Assembly (NCBI RefSeq): GCF_038967635.1
Contig: NZ_CP152413.1
Coordinates: 1,488,001 to 1,552,000, forward strand
DNA: 64,000 bases
Reading direction: 5' to 3'
DNA from: Bradyrhizobium sp. B124
GTDB taxonomy: Bacteria > Pseudomonadota > Alphaproteobacteria > Rhizobiales > Xanthobacteraceae
The notes under the pieces were generated by a model. The model did no database searches. It had not been told where the DNA came from and saw only the letters and a list, made by a program, of their open reading frames with translations. A program made the translations under genes and the position numbers. Shown in pieces: positions 8,279 to 18,489 of this stretch (position 1 is its first letter; each line of letters opens with the position of its first letter).

Positions 8279-10534
8279 CTACTCCACGCCGCGATTGAAC
8301 TTGTTCGACTTCGGCAGGCCATGGGCGAGCCGGCCGGCGTCGGCGCGGTTGCCGCGCCAGTCGGCCAGTTCCTTCAAGGTCATGCTGTGCTCACGGCCGG
8401 CAGAGTCCTTCCAGGTCAGGCCGGTCTTGGCATCGAACACCGCGACATCGGACAGCTCAGAACTGGTGTATTTCTGCAGCCGAACGCCGCGGCCGCGCGC
8501 CATCTCCGGCACCTGGTCGAGACCGAACAGCACCATCTTGTGGTTGGTGCCGATCACCGCGACGGTGTCGCCGGTCACGGTCGTGATCGCACGGGCCTCG
8601 TTCGGCATCTCGACATTGAGCACCTGCTTGCCCTTGCGGGTATTGCCGACGCAGTCCTCTTCCTTGACGACGAAGCCCTGTCCCTCGCTGCTCGCAATCA
8701 GGAACTTGCGCTCGCCCTTGTTGACGAACAGCGAGATGATCGCGGCGTCCTGCTCGAGGTCGATGAACATGCGGATCGGCTCGCCATGGCCGCGGCCGCC
8801 CGGCAGCTTGGCGACGTCGAGCGAGTAGAACTTGCCGTTGGTGGCGAACAGCAGCAGCTTCGAGGTGGTCTCGGCAAAGAACGAGTGCTCGAGCTTGTCG
8901 TCGGTCTTGAAGGCGAGTCCCGAGAGATCCTCGACGTGGCCCTTCAGCGTCCGCACCCAGCCCTTCTCGGAGATCACGACCGTGCACGGCTCGCGTTCGA
9001 CCAAGGCTTCCTCGATCGCGGCGAGGTCATGCTCGGGCGCATCGGCGAAGGTGGTGCGACGCTTGCCGAGCGGGGTCTTGGGCCCGAAGATATCGCGGAC
9101 CTTGCGGACCTGATCGCTGACCTTGGCCCATTGCTCGGTCTCGGAGCCGAGCAGGCCCTCGATGCCCTTCAGCTCCTTGCGCAGCTCCTTGTCCTCGGTG
9201 CGGATCTCCATCTCCTCCAGGCGGCGCAAATTGCGCAGGCGCATGTTGAGGATGGCATCGGCCTGGACCTCGGTGAGGTTGAAGGTCTTCATCAGGACCG
9301 GCTTCGGCTCGTCCTCGGTGCGGATGATCTTGATCACCTTGTCGAGGTTCAGATAGGCGACGAGGTGGCCGCCCAGCACTTCCAGCCGGTGCTCGATCTG
9401 CGTCTTGCGGAAGTTGGAACGGCGGACCAGCACGTCGCGCAGATGATCGAGCCATTCGCGCAGGCACTCGGCAAGGCCGACCACCTTCGGGATGCGGCCC
9501 TTGATCAGCACGTTCAGGTTCAGCGAGATCTTGCTTTCCAGCTCGGTCAGCCGGAACAGCGATTCCATCATCAGCGCCGGATCGACGGTGCGCGATTTCG
9601 GCTCGATCACGAGGCGGATGTCTTCGGCGGACTCGTCGCGGACATCGCCGACCAGCGGCAGCTTTTTCTCGTTGATGAGTTCGGCGATCTTCTCGACGAT
9701 CCGGGACTTCTGCACCAGCCACGGGATCTCGGTGACGACGATCACCCAGGTGCCGCGCGCACCCTCCTCCTGGGTCCAGCGCGAACGGGTGCGGAACGAG
9801 CCGCGGCCCGTGGTGTAGGCCTCGATGATCGATTCCTTGGAATCGACGACGATGCCGCCGGTCGGGAAGTCCGGGCCCTTGACCCATTTCAGCAGCGCCT
9901 TCGACTTGGCGTCGGGCTTCTCGATCAGATGCAGCGCGGCGTCGCAGAGTTCGGCGGCATTGTGCGGCGGGATCGAGGTCGCCATGCCGACCGCGATGCC
10001 CTGCGCGCCGTTGGCGAGCAAATTCGGGAAGCCGCCGGGCAGCACCACCGGCTCTTTCGTCTGGCCATCGTAATTGAGACGGAATTCAACACCGTCCTCG
10101 TCGATACCTTCGAGCAGGAGCCGCGCGACCTCGGTCATGCGCGCTTCGGTGTATCGGTAGGCGGCCGCGTTATCGCCGTCGATATTGCCGAAATTGCCCT
10201 GGCCGTCGACCAGCGGGTAGCGCGAGGAGAAATCCTGCGCGAGGCGCACCATGGCGTCATAAATCGCCTGGTCGCCATGCGGATGGAACGAGCCCATCAC
10301 GTCGCCGACGATCTTGGCGGACTTCTTGAATGCCGCGCGCGGGTCGAGCCCGAGCAGGTCCATGCCGTAGAGGATACGGCGATGCACCGGCTTCAGCCCG
10401 TCGCGGGCATCCGGCAGCGCACGATGCATGATGGTCGAGAGCGCATAGGCGAGATAGCGCTCCTCGAGCGCATCACGCAGCGGCACCTCGTGAATTTCGG
10501 CCGGCTTTTCCGGCGGTACCTGTCGTTTTCCCAT
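8279..10534 (-). CDS. parC: DNA topoisomerase IV subunit A
   Basis: At 751 residues it is close to the usual ParC length. It forms the DNA-cleaving subunit that decatenates daughter chromosomes with ParE. The winged-helix/tower region is clear: [35 protein letters not shown], and [13 protein letters not shown] with catalytic Tyr128. The C-terminal part forms the beta-pinwheel, without a GyrA box. In the quinolone-determining region the position of E. coli Ser80 is Gln89 and that of Glu84 is Asp93. It lies alone between palindromic repeats, just downstream of recO; parE is not in the window. Confidence 0.95.
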   Translation of the reverse strand: MGKRQVPPEKPAEIHEVPLRDALEERYLAYALSTIMHRALPDARDGLKPVHRRILYGMDLLGLDPRAAFKKSAKIVGDVMGSFHPHGDQAIYDAMVRLAQDFSSRYPLVDGQGNFGNIDGDNAAAYRYTEARMTEVARLLLEGIDEDGVEFRLNYDGQTKEPVVLPGGFPNLLANGAQGIAVGMATSIPPHNAAELCDAALHLIEKPDAKSKALLKWVKGPDFPTGGIVVDSKESIIEAYTTGRGSFRTRSRWTQEEGARGTWVIVVTEIPWLVQKSRIVEKIAELINEKKLPLVGDVRDESAEDIRLVIEPKSRTVDPALMMESLFRLTELESKISLNLNVLIKGRIPKVVGLAECLREWLDHLRDVLVRRSNFRKTQIEHRLEVLGGHLVAYLNLDKVIKIIRTEDEPKPVLMKTFNLTEVQADAILNMRLRNLRRLEEMEIRTEDKELRKELKGIEGLLGSETEQWAKVSDQVRKVRDIFGPKTPLGKRRTTFADAPEHDLAAIEEALVEREPCTVVISEKGWVRTLKGHVEDLSGLAFKTDDKLEHSFFAETTSKLLLFATNGKFYSLDVAKLPGGRGHGEPIRMFIDLEQDAAIISLFVNKGERKFLIASSEGQGFVVKEEDCVGNTRKGKQVLNVEMPNEARAITTVTGDTVAVIGTNHKMVLFGLDQVPEMARGRGVRLQKYTSSELSDVAVFDAKTGLTWKDSAGREHSMTLKELADWRGNRADAGRLAHGLPKSNKFNRGVE

Positions 10535-10606
10535 GGGGAGGCGTTAAACCTTGGCGGTGAATCGGGCAAGCCGCGAATCACCGGGAATTTAGGGCCCGAA
10601 GCGGCC

Positions 10607-11356
10607 TTACGGAACCGCCGTTCGGCTCCGCGGCCTGGTTACGGCGTTGATAAACCCGTCGCGGGCGTCGGAATGGCCCTGACCGCGGGGCTCCAGCACG
10701 TGGCGCAGCAGGAACAGGCCGGTGATCTGGAAGCCGTCGCGCAGGTCCTGCTCCGACCAGCCGTTGGCGCCGCCGTCGCCTTCGCGCAGGAACGCCGGCA
10801 ACGGCAGCAGCCGGTCGCGCCACGGCTCGCCGGCAGCGCGGGACACGGCGCCGCCGGATTTCGGCGACACGTAGATCAGGTCGGTGGTCTCTCCGGTCGC
10901 CGCGCAGTTCTCCAGGTCGAGCCCGAAGCCGAGCTCGGTCAGCATCGCGAGCTCGAACCGGATCAGGTGCACGGCCGCGACGCCGGCATCGTCGAAATCG
11001 TCGAGCGTCCCCTGCAGCATCTCGTAGATGTCTTCATGCGGATCGCGCTCCGGCAGCAGCCTAGCCAGAGCCGCCAGGTGCGTGACGCCATAGACCGCAT
11101 GCGACGAGGCGAGCAGCGTCGCCGCGCGCAGCCGGGTGCCTTCCAGCGCGTACATGCCGAGATGCTCGTCGAGCCGCGCCCGCCACACCGCGGTGACGCT
11201 GTTGCCGGGCTGCAGCAGCGGCCGCATCCGCGAACTGGCGCCGCCGCGCACCAGGCCGAGATGGCGGCCGTGCTCGCGCGTCAAGAGCTCGACGATGGCG
11301 GAGGATTCGCCATGCCGCCGCACGCCCAGCACGATGCCTTCGTCGGTCCATTCCAT
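10607..11356 (-). CDS. recO: DNA repair protein RecO
   Basis: A 249-residue protein with an N-terminal OB-fold ([19 protein letters not shown], then [13 protein letters not shown]) and a helical C-terminal domain with the RecO signature [22 protein letters not shown]. RecO loads RecA onto SSB-coated single-stranded DNA together with RecR. The zinc-type Cys set of some RecO proteins is only partly present. It lies downstream of era in the same direction, but a long palindromic repeat separates them, so it may have its own promoter. Confidence 0.93.
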   Translation of the reverse strand: MEWTDEGIVLGVRRHGESSAIVELLTREHGRHLGLVRGGASSRMRPLLQPGNSVTAVWRARLDEHLGMYALEGTRLRAATLLASSHAVYGVTHLAALARLLPERDPHEDIYEMLQGTLDDFDDAGVAAVHLIRFELAMLTELGFGLDLENCAATGETTDLIYVSPKSGGAVSRAAGEPWRDRLLPLPAFLREGDGGANGWSEQDLRDGFQITGLFLLRHVLEPRGQGHSDARDGFINAVTRPRSRTAVP

Positions 11357-11373
11357 GGTTGCAAAAGTATCAT

Positions 11374-11490
11374 GTAGGGCGGATTAGCGCAGCGTAATCC
11401 GCCGATATCGCCAGGAAGTTACACGGCGGGTTGCGGCGGAGCCTGTCATCGGGCCGCGCTGGCGCGGACCCGTTGGGCTAACCCGCCCTA
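11374..11490. repeat. Compound palindromic intergenic repeat
   Basis: Two nested or adjacent palindromes: GGCGGATTA (11378-11386) with TAATCCGCC (11395-11403), and GGCGGGTT (11425-11432) with AACCCGCC (11480-11487), the second with a GC-rich interior. It is the same family as the element at 8232-8275. It fills the gap between recO and the small membrane protein gene. Confidence 0.8.
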
Positions 11491-11497
11491 CGCAGCC

Positions 11498-11926
11498 CTA
11501 CGCGTTGAACCAGCCCTGTGCGTCGCCGGTGAAGGAGTAATACAGCCCGGCCGTGGTCAGGATGCAGGACACCACCTCGATGGCGCTGTCGAGCTCCAGG
11601 CCCTTCTCGCCGATCACCTGCACCAGCGAGATCACCGACAGCACCAGCATCGCGCCCAGCGCCCAGCGCGGCCAGTTCTTGCGGTGCTGCGCGGCGAGCC
11701 GGACGAAATACACCAGCAGCAGGATCATGCAGCCGGCGGTCAGCGTCTCGCCGCTGATCATCTGATCAGTCCTCACGTCGGTCGGCGTGCGGTCCTGGAA
11801 CGCCACCGACAACGCATCGAGCGTCAGCGACAGATAGAGCAGCACCTCAAACCACAGCACATTTCTGGGCACGTTCATCGCTTTGGGCACGCTCACTGCT
11901 CTGGGCACATTCAGGCGCCGGCTCAT
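11498..11926 (-). CDS. Small polytopic membrane protein, unknown function
   Basis: 142 residues with about four hydrophobic segments (VLWFEVLLYLSLTLDALSVAF; LTAGCMILLLVYFVRLAA; WALGAMLVLSVISLVQVIG; AIEVVSCILTTAGLYYSF). The start ATG (11926) overlaps the era stop as ATGA, suggesting translational coupling to era. An ATG at 11878 (MNVPRNVLWFEV) is an alternative. The N-terminus holds three copies of a hexapeptide (VPRAVS, VPKAMN, VPRNVL) from an 18-nt tandem repeat. No domain recognised. Confidence 0.7.
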   Translation of the reverse strand: MSRRLNVPRAVSVPKAMNVPRNVLWFEVLLYLSLTLDALSVAFQDRTPTDVRTDQMISGETLTAGCMILLLVYFVRLAAQHRKNWPRWALGAMLVLSVISLVQVIGEKGLELDSAIEVVSCILTTAGLYYSFTGDAQGWFNA

Positions 11927-12846
11927 TCCTTGGGGAAGTCCAGTCCCATTTCCTTGTAGCGGTCGGGATCGTCGCCCCAGTTCTCGCGCACCTTGACGAA
12001 CAGGAACAGGTGCACGGGCACGCCCATGATCTCGGCGATCTCGGCACGCGCCTGCGCGCCGATCGACTTGATGGTGGCACCGCCCTTGCCGAGCACGATC
12101 TTGCGCTGGCTCTCGCGCTCGACAAAGATCGTCTGCTCGATGCGGATCGACTTGTCCTTGCGGTCGGTCCAGCTGTCGGTCTCGACCGTCGACTGGTACG
12201 GCAATTCCTGATGCAGATGGCTGTAGATCTTCTCGCGGGTGATCTCGGCCGCCAGATGCCGCATCGGCGCATCCGACATCTGGTCCTCGGGATAGAGGAA
12301 CGGTCCCGCGGGCACGAGCTTGGCCAGCGCCTCGCGCAGGTCGGCAACGCCGTCGCCCGACAGCGCCGAGATCATGAAGGTGTGCTCGAAGCGCATCCGC
12401 TCGTTGGCGGCCTGCGCCAGCGCCAGCAGTTTCTCGCGCTGCACGAGGTCGACCTTGTTCAGCACCAGGATCTTCGGATGCGCGACGGTTTCGAGCCTGG
12501 CCAGGATCGCGTTGGCCTCTTCGTCGATGCCCGACTTCGCATCGAGCAGCACACAGACGAGATCGGCGTCGTGGGCGCCGCTCCAGGCGGTCGACACCAT
12601 GGCGCGGTCGAGCCGGCGCCGCGGCGCGAAGATGCCGGGCGTGTCGACCAGGATGATCTGCGCGTTGCCCTCGATCACGATGCCGCGGATCAGCGCGCGT
12701 GTGGTCTGCACCTTGCGCGAAACGATGGTGACCTTGGAGCCCACCAGCGCGTTGACCAGCGTCGACTTGCCGACATTGGGCGCACCGATCAGCGCGACGA
12801 AGCCACAGCGCGTCGCGTCCCCCTGCCCTTTGGGTTCGTCAGTCAT
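11923..12846 (-). CDS. era: GTPase Era
   Basis: About 307 residues. The GTPase domain shows G1 GAPNVGKST, G3 DTPGIFAPRRRLDRAM and G4 NKVD; the C-terminal KH domain has the KIVLGKGGATIKSIG loop. Era binds the 3' end of 16S rRNA and acts in 30S maturation. I take the second Met (MTDEPKGQG, 12846) as start because it overlaps the end of rnc by 8 nt, a common rnc-era coupling; the Met at 12864 is an alternative. It is the last clear ribosome-related gene in the lepB-rnc-era operon. Confidence 0.95.
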   Translation of the reverse strand: MTDEPKGQGDATRCGFVALIGAPNVGKSTLVNALVGSKVTIVSRKVQTTRALIRGIVIEGNAQIILVDTPGIFAPRRRLDRAMVSTAWSGAHDADLVCVLLDAKSGIDEEANAILARLETVAHPKILVLNKVDLVQREKLLALAQAANERMRFEHTFMISALSGDGVADLREALAKLVPAGPFLYPEDQMSDAPMRHLAAEITREKIYSHLHQELPYQSTVETDSWTDRKDKSIRIEQTIFVERESQRKIVLGKGGATIKSIGAQARAEIAEIMGVPVHLFLFVKVRENWGDDPDRYKEMGLDFPKE

Positions 12847-13660
12847 TGGTGCCGACGCCTTCACGCTCGATCATCGCGGATGCTGCTGCTTTCTCGGCCG
12901 CGCGCTTGTTGCCCCCGAGGCCCTCGGCGGAGGCGAGGCCCGGCAGGTCAACCGCAACGCGGAATTGCGGATCGTGGTGCGGGCCGGTGCGTTCGACCTC
13001 GCGATAGACCGGCGTCGGCAATCCCTTGCCTTGCGCCCATTCCTGCAACACGGTCTTGGGATCGCGCAGCGGCCGGCGCAGCTTGTGCATCCGCTCGGTC
13101 CAGTTGCGCTCGACGAACTGGCGCGCGGCCTCGTAGCCGCCGTCGAGAAAGATCGCCCCGATCACCGCTTCGCAGATATCGCCGAGCACGGATTTGCGCA
13201 GCCGGGCGCCCTCGACCGCCTTCACCATGCCGAGCTTGATGTCCTCGAGCAGCCCGAGCGACTTGGCGACGTCGGCGCAGCTCTCCTTGCGCACGAGATC
13301 GGCGAGCCGCTTCGACAATTCGCCCTCGTCAGCCTTCGGGAACGCCCGGAACAGCATGTCGGACACGATCAGCCCGAGCACGTGGTCGCCGAGGAATTCC
13401 AGCCGCTGGTAGCTGTCGGCGCGGTTGCGGGTGGCGGGCTTCAGCGCGGAGACGTGGGTGAACGCAGTGGTCAGCAGCGCGGCATCCGAGAACGTATACC
13501 CGATACGCGCCTCGGTGCCGGCGATCGCGGCCTTCTCTTCAGCCGCCTTGGCGGCCTTGCTGCGCCGCTTCCTCGGCGCGGCCGTGCTTTCGGCGGCGGG
13601 CGTCTGGCTCGGCTCGCCGGTGGGCGCTTGGTCGTTGATGGCTGCGGTATCGTCGTTCAT
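12839..13660 (-). CDS. rnc: Ribonuclease III
   Basis: About 273 residues. The catalytic signature RLEFLGDHVLGL is intact, as is GDICEAVIGAIFLDGGY with the second acidic pair; the C-terminal dsRNA-binding domain ends in GGNKRAAEKAAASAM. It processes rRNA precursors and structured mRNAs. It is ~45 residues longer than E. coli RNase III owing to an N-terminal Ala/Thr/Lys-rich tail (KRRSKAAKAAEEKAA). Start ATG 13660 overlaps the lepB stop as ATGA, so lepB, rnc and era are translationally coupled. Confidence 0.95.
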   Translation of the reverse strand: MNDDTAAINDQAPTGEPSQTPAAESTAAPRKRRSKAAKAAEEKAAIAGTEARIGYTFSDAALLTTAFTHVSALKPATRNRADSYQRLEFLGDHVLGLIVSDMLFRAFPKADEGELSKRLADLVRKESCADVAKSLGLLEDIKLGMVKAVEGARLRKSVLGDICEAVIGAIFLDGGYEAARQFVERNWTERMHKLRRPLRDPKTVLQEWAQGKGLPTPVYREVERTGPHHDPQFRVAVDLPGLASAEGLGGNKRAAEKAAASAMIEREGVGTND

Positions 13661-14418
13661 CGCACGATGGAGAATAGGCGGTTCCACCGCACTGCGAACG
13701 GCCAGCGCCAGATCATCCAGGCCTGCTCGCCTTCGGCGATCGAGAAGAAGATCATCTGGGCACGCCCGATGATGTTCTCGAACGGCACGTAGCCGACCTG
13801 CGACAGGAAGCGGCTGTCGGTGGAGTTGTCGCGGTTGTCGCCCATCATAAAGAAATGCCCGGGCGGAACGGTGTAGACGATGGTGTTGTCCATGTAGCTG
13901 TTGTCGGTGCAGTCGAGCGACTCATAGCTGACGCCGTTCGGCAGCGTTTCCTTCCAGCGCTTGACCCGCGCGGTGGCGTCCGCCGAGCCGCAGGGATCCT
14001 CGCCGACGAAATCGCTCAGCCGCTCGCGCTTGATCGGCTCATCGTTGATGTAGAGCAGCCCGTTCCGGACCTCGATGCGGTCGCCCGGCAGCCCGATGAC
14101 GCGCTTGATGTAGTCGGTGGAGTCATCCCGCGGCAGGCGGAACACCACGATGTCGCCGCGGCTCGGTTCCGAGCCGAAGATGCGCCCCGAGAAGATGTTC
14201 GGCGAGAACGGGATCGAATAGTGGCTATAGCCATAGGAATATTTCGAGACGAACAGGTAGTCGCCGACCAAGAGCGTCGCCTTCATCGACCCCGAGGGGA
14301 TGTTGAACGGCTGGAACAGGAAGGTGCGGATGACGAGCGCGATCAGAAGGGCATGGATGACGACGCGGATGGTCTCGCCCAAGCCGCTTTCAGATTTGGT
14401 GCCGGTGGTCGCGCTCAT
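13657..14418 (-). CDS. lepB: Signal peptidase I
   Basis: A 253-residue inner-membrane protease that removes signal peptides from exported proteins. One N-terminal transmembrane helix (VVIHALLIALVIRTFLF) precedes the catalytic Ser44 in PSGSMKATL; the general base Lys105 lies in DYIKRVIGLPGD, and MMGDNRDNSTDSR is the conserved box E. It opens the leftward lepB-rnc-era cluster. The 282 bp upstream separate it from acpS and could hold a promoter. Confidence 0.95.
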   Translation of the reverse strand: MSATTGTKSESGLGETIRVVIHALLIALVIRTFLFQPFNIPSGSMKATLLVGDYLFVSKYSYGYSHYSIPFSPNIFSGRIFGSEPSRGDIVVFRLPRDDSTDYIKRVIGLPGDRIEVRNGLLYINDEPIKRERLSDFVGEDPCGSADATARVKRWKETLPNGVSYESLDCTDNSYMDNTIVYTVPPGHFFMMGDNRDNSTDSRFLSQVGYVPFENIIGRAQMIFFSIAEGEQAWMIWRWPFAVRWNRLFSIVR

Positions 14419-14700
14419 TGCTTTCCCAATTCCCGCGGGCCCTGATGCCCACGCGGTGGCAGAACGTTCTCTCCACGCGAGGCGTTCGACCCCCGCGTGA
14501 GGAAAATGGCCTTGATTCTGATCTTGAGGGCAAATTCCGGCTTAAAACTGGAATCCGCGTCTCGCTCGATACCCTGCGGCGTTTTAGACGGTTGTTCGCA
14601 GGGGCGCAATCAATCGCCGCCTCAAAACTTCGCAATTCATTGAAATGTCAATGATTTTTTAGTTTGCTGAAGTTTTCTGGCAAATTCCGGCGCCGCGCGC
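14419..14700. other. Intergenic region acpS-lepB
   Basis: 282 bp between two same-direction genes. It probably holds the lepB-rnc-era promoter. It is richer in A/T near 14570-14680 than its surroundings and contains two copies of GGCAAATTCCGGC (14530 and 14679 areas). No gene or clear terminator seen. Confidence 0.5.
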
Positions 14701-15117
14701 TCATCTGGCGGGAGCAACCGCCGAAATTATGACGAAGGCCTGTGCCAGCGGCCAATCGTCCGTGATCGAAAGGTCGATCTGCGCCTGCATGCCCTCGGGC
14801 GTCAGCTCCTGGAGCCGGGCCAGCGCCCCGCCAGTCAGCTGCATCGACGGCCGCCCTCCCGGCAGGTTCACCACCCCCATATCCTTCCACCACACCCCGC
14901 GCCGGATACCGGTGCCGAGCGCCTTGGAGCAGGCCTCCTTCGCGGCGAACCGCTTGGCGTAGGTTGCGACCACCATCTTCTCGCTGTTGGCACGGCGCAC
15001 CGCCTTGGCGCGCTCGGCGTCGGTGAAGATGCGATCGAGAAAGCGCTCGCCGTGCCGCTCGATCACCTTCGCAATCCGGGTGATGTCGATCAGATCGGAG
15101 CCAATGCCGATGATCAT
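14701..15117 (-). CDS. acpS: Holo-[acyl-carrier-protein] synthase
   Basis: A 138-residue protein that transfers 4'-phosphopantetheine from CoA to a Ser of acyl carrier protein. It has the family motifs [15 protein letters not shown] (Mg-binding Asp) and [18 protein letters not shown] (Mg-binding Glu and CoA-contacting Lys). Its ATG overlaps the pdxJ stop as ATGA, so the two are translationally coupled. Confidence 0.95.
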   Translation of the reverse strand: MIIGIGSDLIDITRIAKVIERHGERFLDRIFTDAERAKAVRRANSEKMVVATYAKRFAAKEACSKALGTGIRRGVWWKDMGVVNLPGGRPSMQLTGGALARLQELTPEGMQAQIDLSITDDWPLAQAFVIISAVAPAR

Positions 15118-15887
15118 GCGCTGACGGCACCTTGCGCCCTGGCACGGCCGCGGTCCATTGCCGCACGCATCTCGCGCACCGCGGCGGCGATGCCGACGAA
15201 CAGCGCCTCGCCCATCATGAAATAGCCGATGTTGAGCTCGCGGACTTCGGGCAGCGCGGAGATCGTCTCCGCGGTCTCATAGTCGAGCCCGTGGCCGGCA
15301 TGGACCTCGAGCCCGGCCGCCTGCGCGAGCTTGGCGCCGGCGACGATGCGCTTCCACTCGGCCTCCGCCTTCTCCTTGTGACCGTCGACCACGGCGTCGC
15401 ACCAGCCGCCGGTATGGATCTCGATCACGGGCGCCTTCAGTTGCGCGGCCATCTCGATCTGCCTTGGATCGGCGGCGATGAACAGCGAGACCCGGATGCC
15501 GGCATCATTGAGCCGCGCGATGAACGGCGCCAGCGCATTGTGCTGGCCGACCACGTCGAGGCCGCCTTCGGTGGTGAGCTCCTGGCGCCGTTCCGGCACG
15601 AGGCATACCGCATGCGGCTTGGTGGCGAGCGAAATCCGCAGCATGTCGTCGGTCGCCGCCATCTCGAAATTCAGCGGCTTGGAGATCTCGGCCTTGAGCC
15701 GCGCCATGTCCTCGTCGCGGATATGTCGGCGATCCTCGCGCAGATGCGCGGTGATGCCGTCGGCGCCGGCCGCGATCGCGGCAAGCGCCAGCCGCACCGG
15801 ATCGGGCCGCGCCCCGCCCCGCGCATTGCGCAGGGTCGCGACGTGATCGACATTGATACCGAGACGGAGCGGAGCAGCCTTTGACAT
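15114..15887 (-). CDS. pdxJ: Pyridoxine 5'-phosphate synthase
   Basis: About 257 residues. PdxJ condenses deoxyxylulose 5-phosphate with 3-amino-2-oxopropyl phosphate to pyridoxine phosphate. The TIM-barrel signatures are present: [19 protein letters not shown] at the start, [12 protein letters not shown], and [14 protein letters not shown] use [10 protein letters not shown] at 15887; the open frame runs 13 codons further but without family-like sequence. It sits between the (p)ppGpp synthetase gene and acpS, the usual alphaproteobacterial order. Confidence 0.95.
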   Translation of the reverse strand: MSKAAPLRLGINVDHVATLRNARGGARPDPVRLALAAIAAGADGITAHLREDRRHIRDEDMARLKAEISKPLNFEMAATDDMLRISLATKPHAVCLVPERRQELTTEGGLDVVGQHNALAPFIARLNDAGIRVSLFIAADPRQIEMAAQLKAPVIEIHTGGWCDAVVDGHKEKAEAEWKRIVAGAKLAQAAGLEVHAGHGLDYETAETISALPEVRELNIGYFMMGEALFVGIAAAVREMRAAMDRGRARAQGAVSA

Positions 15888-15980
15888 GTCCCTAACCTGC
15901 AATTCTAGCCTGTCATGCGCGGGCAAAGCCGTCCGAAGGAAGGCGTCGCTTCCGCCCGCCTATGCCCTGCGCATGCATCT

Positions 15981-18272
15981 TTACCCATTGACGCGTTCGA
16001 CCCGTGCAACGACGGCCTTGGCGCGCAACTGCGCGATGATAGCGCTGAGATGCTTGAGGTCATAGACCTCAAGATCGATGGTCAGCTCCGTGAAGTCGGG
16101 CGATTGGCGCGACATGTGGATGTTGTCGATATTGCCGTCGTGCTCGGCGATCACGGTCGCGATCTGGGCGAGGCTGCCCGGCTCGTTGACATTGTGGACC
16201 AGGATGCGCGCGGGGAAGCGTTGCGGCATCGTCTCATCGATGTCCCAGCGCACGTCGAGCCAGCGCTCCGGCTCCTCCTCGAAATCCTTCAGCGCCGGCG
16301 ACTGGATCGGGTAGATCGTGATCCCCTCGCCCGCCGTGACGATGCCGACGATCCGATCGCCCGGCACGGCGCCGCCGTTCGGCGCGAACTTCACCGGCAG
16401 TTCGGAATTGATGCCGCGCACCGGGATCACCGAGGTAGCGCGCGCCGGATGCGGCGGGGTCTGCGTCTTCAGCTTGGCGGCGAGCCCCTTCTTGGCGCCA
16501 TAGCGCACCATCCGCTCTTCCTTGTAGTCGGGATACATCGCGCGCGCGACGTCGGAGGCCTTGATCTCGCCGCGTCCGACGGAGGCCATCACGTCCTCGA
16601 TCGAGGTGCGGGCGAGCCGCGGCAAGGCGCCCTTCAGCTTGTCGTCGGCATATTCGATCTTGGCGCGGGCAAACAGGCGGTCGACGATGCGGCGGCCGAG
16701 GCCGGCATACTGGTCGCGCACCGCATCGCGGGTGGCACGCCGGATCGCGGCGCGCGCCTTGCCGGTGCGGGCGAGCGCTTCCCAGGCCGACGGCGGCGCC
16801 GACTGCGCCTTCGAGGTCAGCACCTCGACCTCGTCGCCATTCTGCAGCTCCGAGGACAGCGGCGCGAACTTGCCGTTGATCTTGCAGCCGACCGCGCTGT
16901 TGCCGACACCGGTGTGCACGGCATAGGCGAAATCGATCACGTTGGCGTTGCGCGGCAGCGCGATCAGCTTGCCCTTCGGCGTGAAGCAGAACACCTGGTC
17001 GTGGAACAGTTCGAGCTTGGTGTGCTCGAGGAATTCCTCGGGATTGGAGCTTTCCGAGAGGATGCCGATGGTGTGGCGCAGCCAGGCGAAGGCGTTCGAC
17101 TCGTGCTTCAGCCGCTCATGCGGCGAGCCCGCCCCTTCCTTGTAGAAGGCATGCGCGGCGATGCCGAACTCGGCGATCTGGTTCATCTCCTCGGTACGGA
17201 TCTGCAGTTCGACGCGCTGCTTGCCCGGCCCGATCACGGTGGTGTGGATCGAACGGTAGTCGTTCTGCTTCGGCGTCGAGATGTAGTCCTTGAAGCGGCC
17301 CGGCACGACCGGCCAGGTGGTATGGACGATGCCGAGCGCGCGGTAGCAGGCGCCGACATCGTCGAGGATGACGCGGAAGCCGTAGATGTCGGACAGCTGC
17401 TCGAAGCCGACCGACTTGCGCTCCATCTTGGTCCAGATCGAAAACGGCTGCTTGCGGCGGCCGAACACCCGCGCGGTGATGCCATTCTTCTGCAGGTTCT
17501 TGGAGAGCTGGGTTTCGATCTCGCCGATCAGGTTGCGGTTGCGCTCGGCCAGTGAATCGAGCCGCTGCTTGACCACTGCATAGGCCTCGGGATCGAGCAC
17601 GAAGAACGACAGGTCCTCCAGCTCCTCGCGCATCTCCTGCATACCCATACGGCCGGCCAGCGGCGCATAAATATCGAGCGTCTCCTCGGCGATGCGGCGG
17701 CGCGAGGCCGGCGGCACGAATTCCAGCGTGCGCATGTTGTGCAGGCGGTCGGCGAGCTTGATCAGCAGCACGCGGACGTCGTCGGCGATCGCCAGCAGCA
17801 GCTTGCGCAAATTCTCGGCCTGCTTGGCCTCGCGCGACACCAGCTCCAACCGCTTCAGCTTGGTCAGGCCTTCGACTAGCGCACCGATCTCATGGCCGAA
17901 CACATGGTCGATCTCGGCCCGCGTCGCCTCGGTGTCCTCGATCGTGTCGTGCAGCAGCGCCGCCACGATCGTGGCATCGTCGAGCTTTAGGTTGGTGAGG
18001 ATCGCGGCGACCTCGAGCGGATGCGAGAAATAGGGATCGCCGGAGGCGCGCGTCTGCGTGCCGTGCGCCTTCATGGCGTAGACGTAGGCGCGGTTGAGCA
18101 GGTCTTCGTTGGTGTCGGGGTTATAGGACCGGACGCGCTCGACAAGGTCATATTGTCGCATCATTCGGGTCCGCGGCTTCGCCGGCCTTTCCGCCGTGGA
18201 CGAGGCCGGCGCGACCGCGACCGTTTCGGTTGCAGCCTGCATCTGGATGGAACTGCGGCGTCGATACGCCAT
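15981..18272 (-). CDS. Bifunctional (p)ppGpp synthetase/hydrolase (Rsh)
   Basis: A long RelA/SpoT homologue of ~763 residues from MAYRRRSSIQ. Domains in order: HD hydrolase with LLHDTIEDT and ADRLHNMRTLEF intact; synthetase with DIYGFRVI and DYISTPKQNDYRSIHTTV; TGS (FCFTPKGKLIALP); C-terminal ACT (TVIAEHDGNIDNIHMS). Both catalytic centres look intact, so it should make and degrade (p)ppGpp, the only long Rsh expected in this group. An internal start at MMRQYDLVERV (about 37 codons later) would match many homologues better. It follows rpoZ after a terminator, so it is transcribed separately. Confidence 0.93.
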   Translation of the reverse strand: MAYRRRSSIQMQAATETVAVAPASSTAERPAKPRTRMMRQYDLVERVRSYNPDTNEDLLNRAYVYAMKAHGTQTRASGDPYFSHPLEVAAILTNLKLDDATIVAALLHDTIEDTEATRAEIDHVFGHEIGALVEGLTKLKRLELVSREAKQAENLRKLLLAIADDVRVLLIKLADRLHNMRTLEFVPPASRRRIAEETLDIYAPLAGRMGMQEMREELEDLSFFVLDPEAYAVVKQRLDSLAERNRNLIGEIETQLSKNLQKNGITARVFGRRKQPFSIWTKMERKSVGFEQLSDIYGFRVILDDVGACYRALGIVHTTWPVVPGRFKDYISTPKQNDYRSIHTTVIGPGKQRVELQIRTEEMNQIAEFGIAAHAFYKEGAGSPHERLKHESNAFAWLRHTIGILSESSNPEEFLEHTKLELFHDQVFCFTPKGKLIALPRNANVIDFAYAVHTGVGNSAVGCKINGKFAPLSSELQNGDEVEVLTSKAQSAPPSAWEALARTGKARAAIRRATRDAVRDQYAGLGRRIVDRLFARAKIEYADDKLKGALPRLARTSIEDVMASVGRGEIKASDVARAMYPDYKEERMVRYGAKKGLAAKLKTQTPPHPARATSVIPVRGINSELPVKFAPNGGAVPGDRIVGIVTAGEGITIYPIQSPALKDFEEEPERWLDVRWDIDETMPQRFPARILVHNVNEPGSLAQIATVIAEHDGNIDNIHMSRQSPDFTELTIDLEVYDLKHLSAIIAQLRAKAVVARVERVNG

Positions 18273-18410
18273 GAACTCGCTGCCTCTCGCGGGACCGGAA
18301 CGTCCCTTCTTCCTCAATCTAGTGCGCTTTCGAACGAAGCAGCACCCCGCGCGGGCCCTGGAACCATTCAATTTCCCGCGCCCGCATAGGACGCACCGTA
18401 ACAGCAAAAT

Positions 18411-18452
18411 TGTCAACAAAAGCAAAGGCCCGGAGCAATGTCCGGGCCTTTG
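18411..18452 (-). terminator. Rho-independent terminator of rpoZ
   Basis: A perfect 12-bp stem: on the + strand CAAAGGCCCGGA (18423-18434) and TCCGGGCCTTTG (18441-18452) around a 6-nt loop. Read leftward it is followed by a T-rich stretch (TTTGCTTTTGTT). It lies just after rpoZ and before the Rsh gene. Confidence 0.85.
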
Positions 18453-18489
18453 GCAAATTGATCCGAGATGCGGAGCCGAAACGACGAGC

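Noticed and set aside
8210..11377. 1055-codon open frame on the + strand
   Set aside because: It lies antisense to parC and recO, both of which have full sets of family motifs. The frame is long only because of the high GC of the third positions; its translation is His/Arg/Asp-rich without known motifs.
15915..17555. 546-codon + strand frame
   Set aside because: Antisense to the Rsh gene, with the basic/acidic low-complexity sequence typical of shadows.
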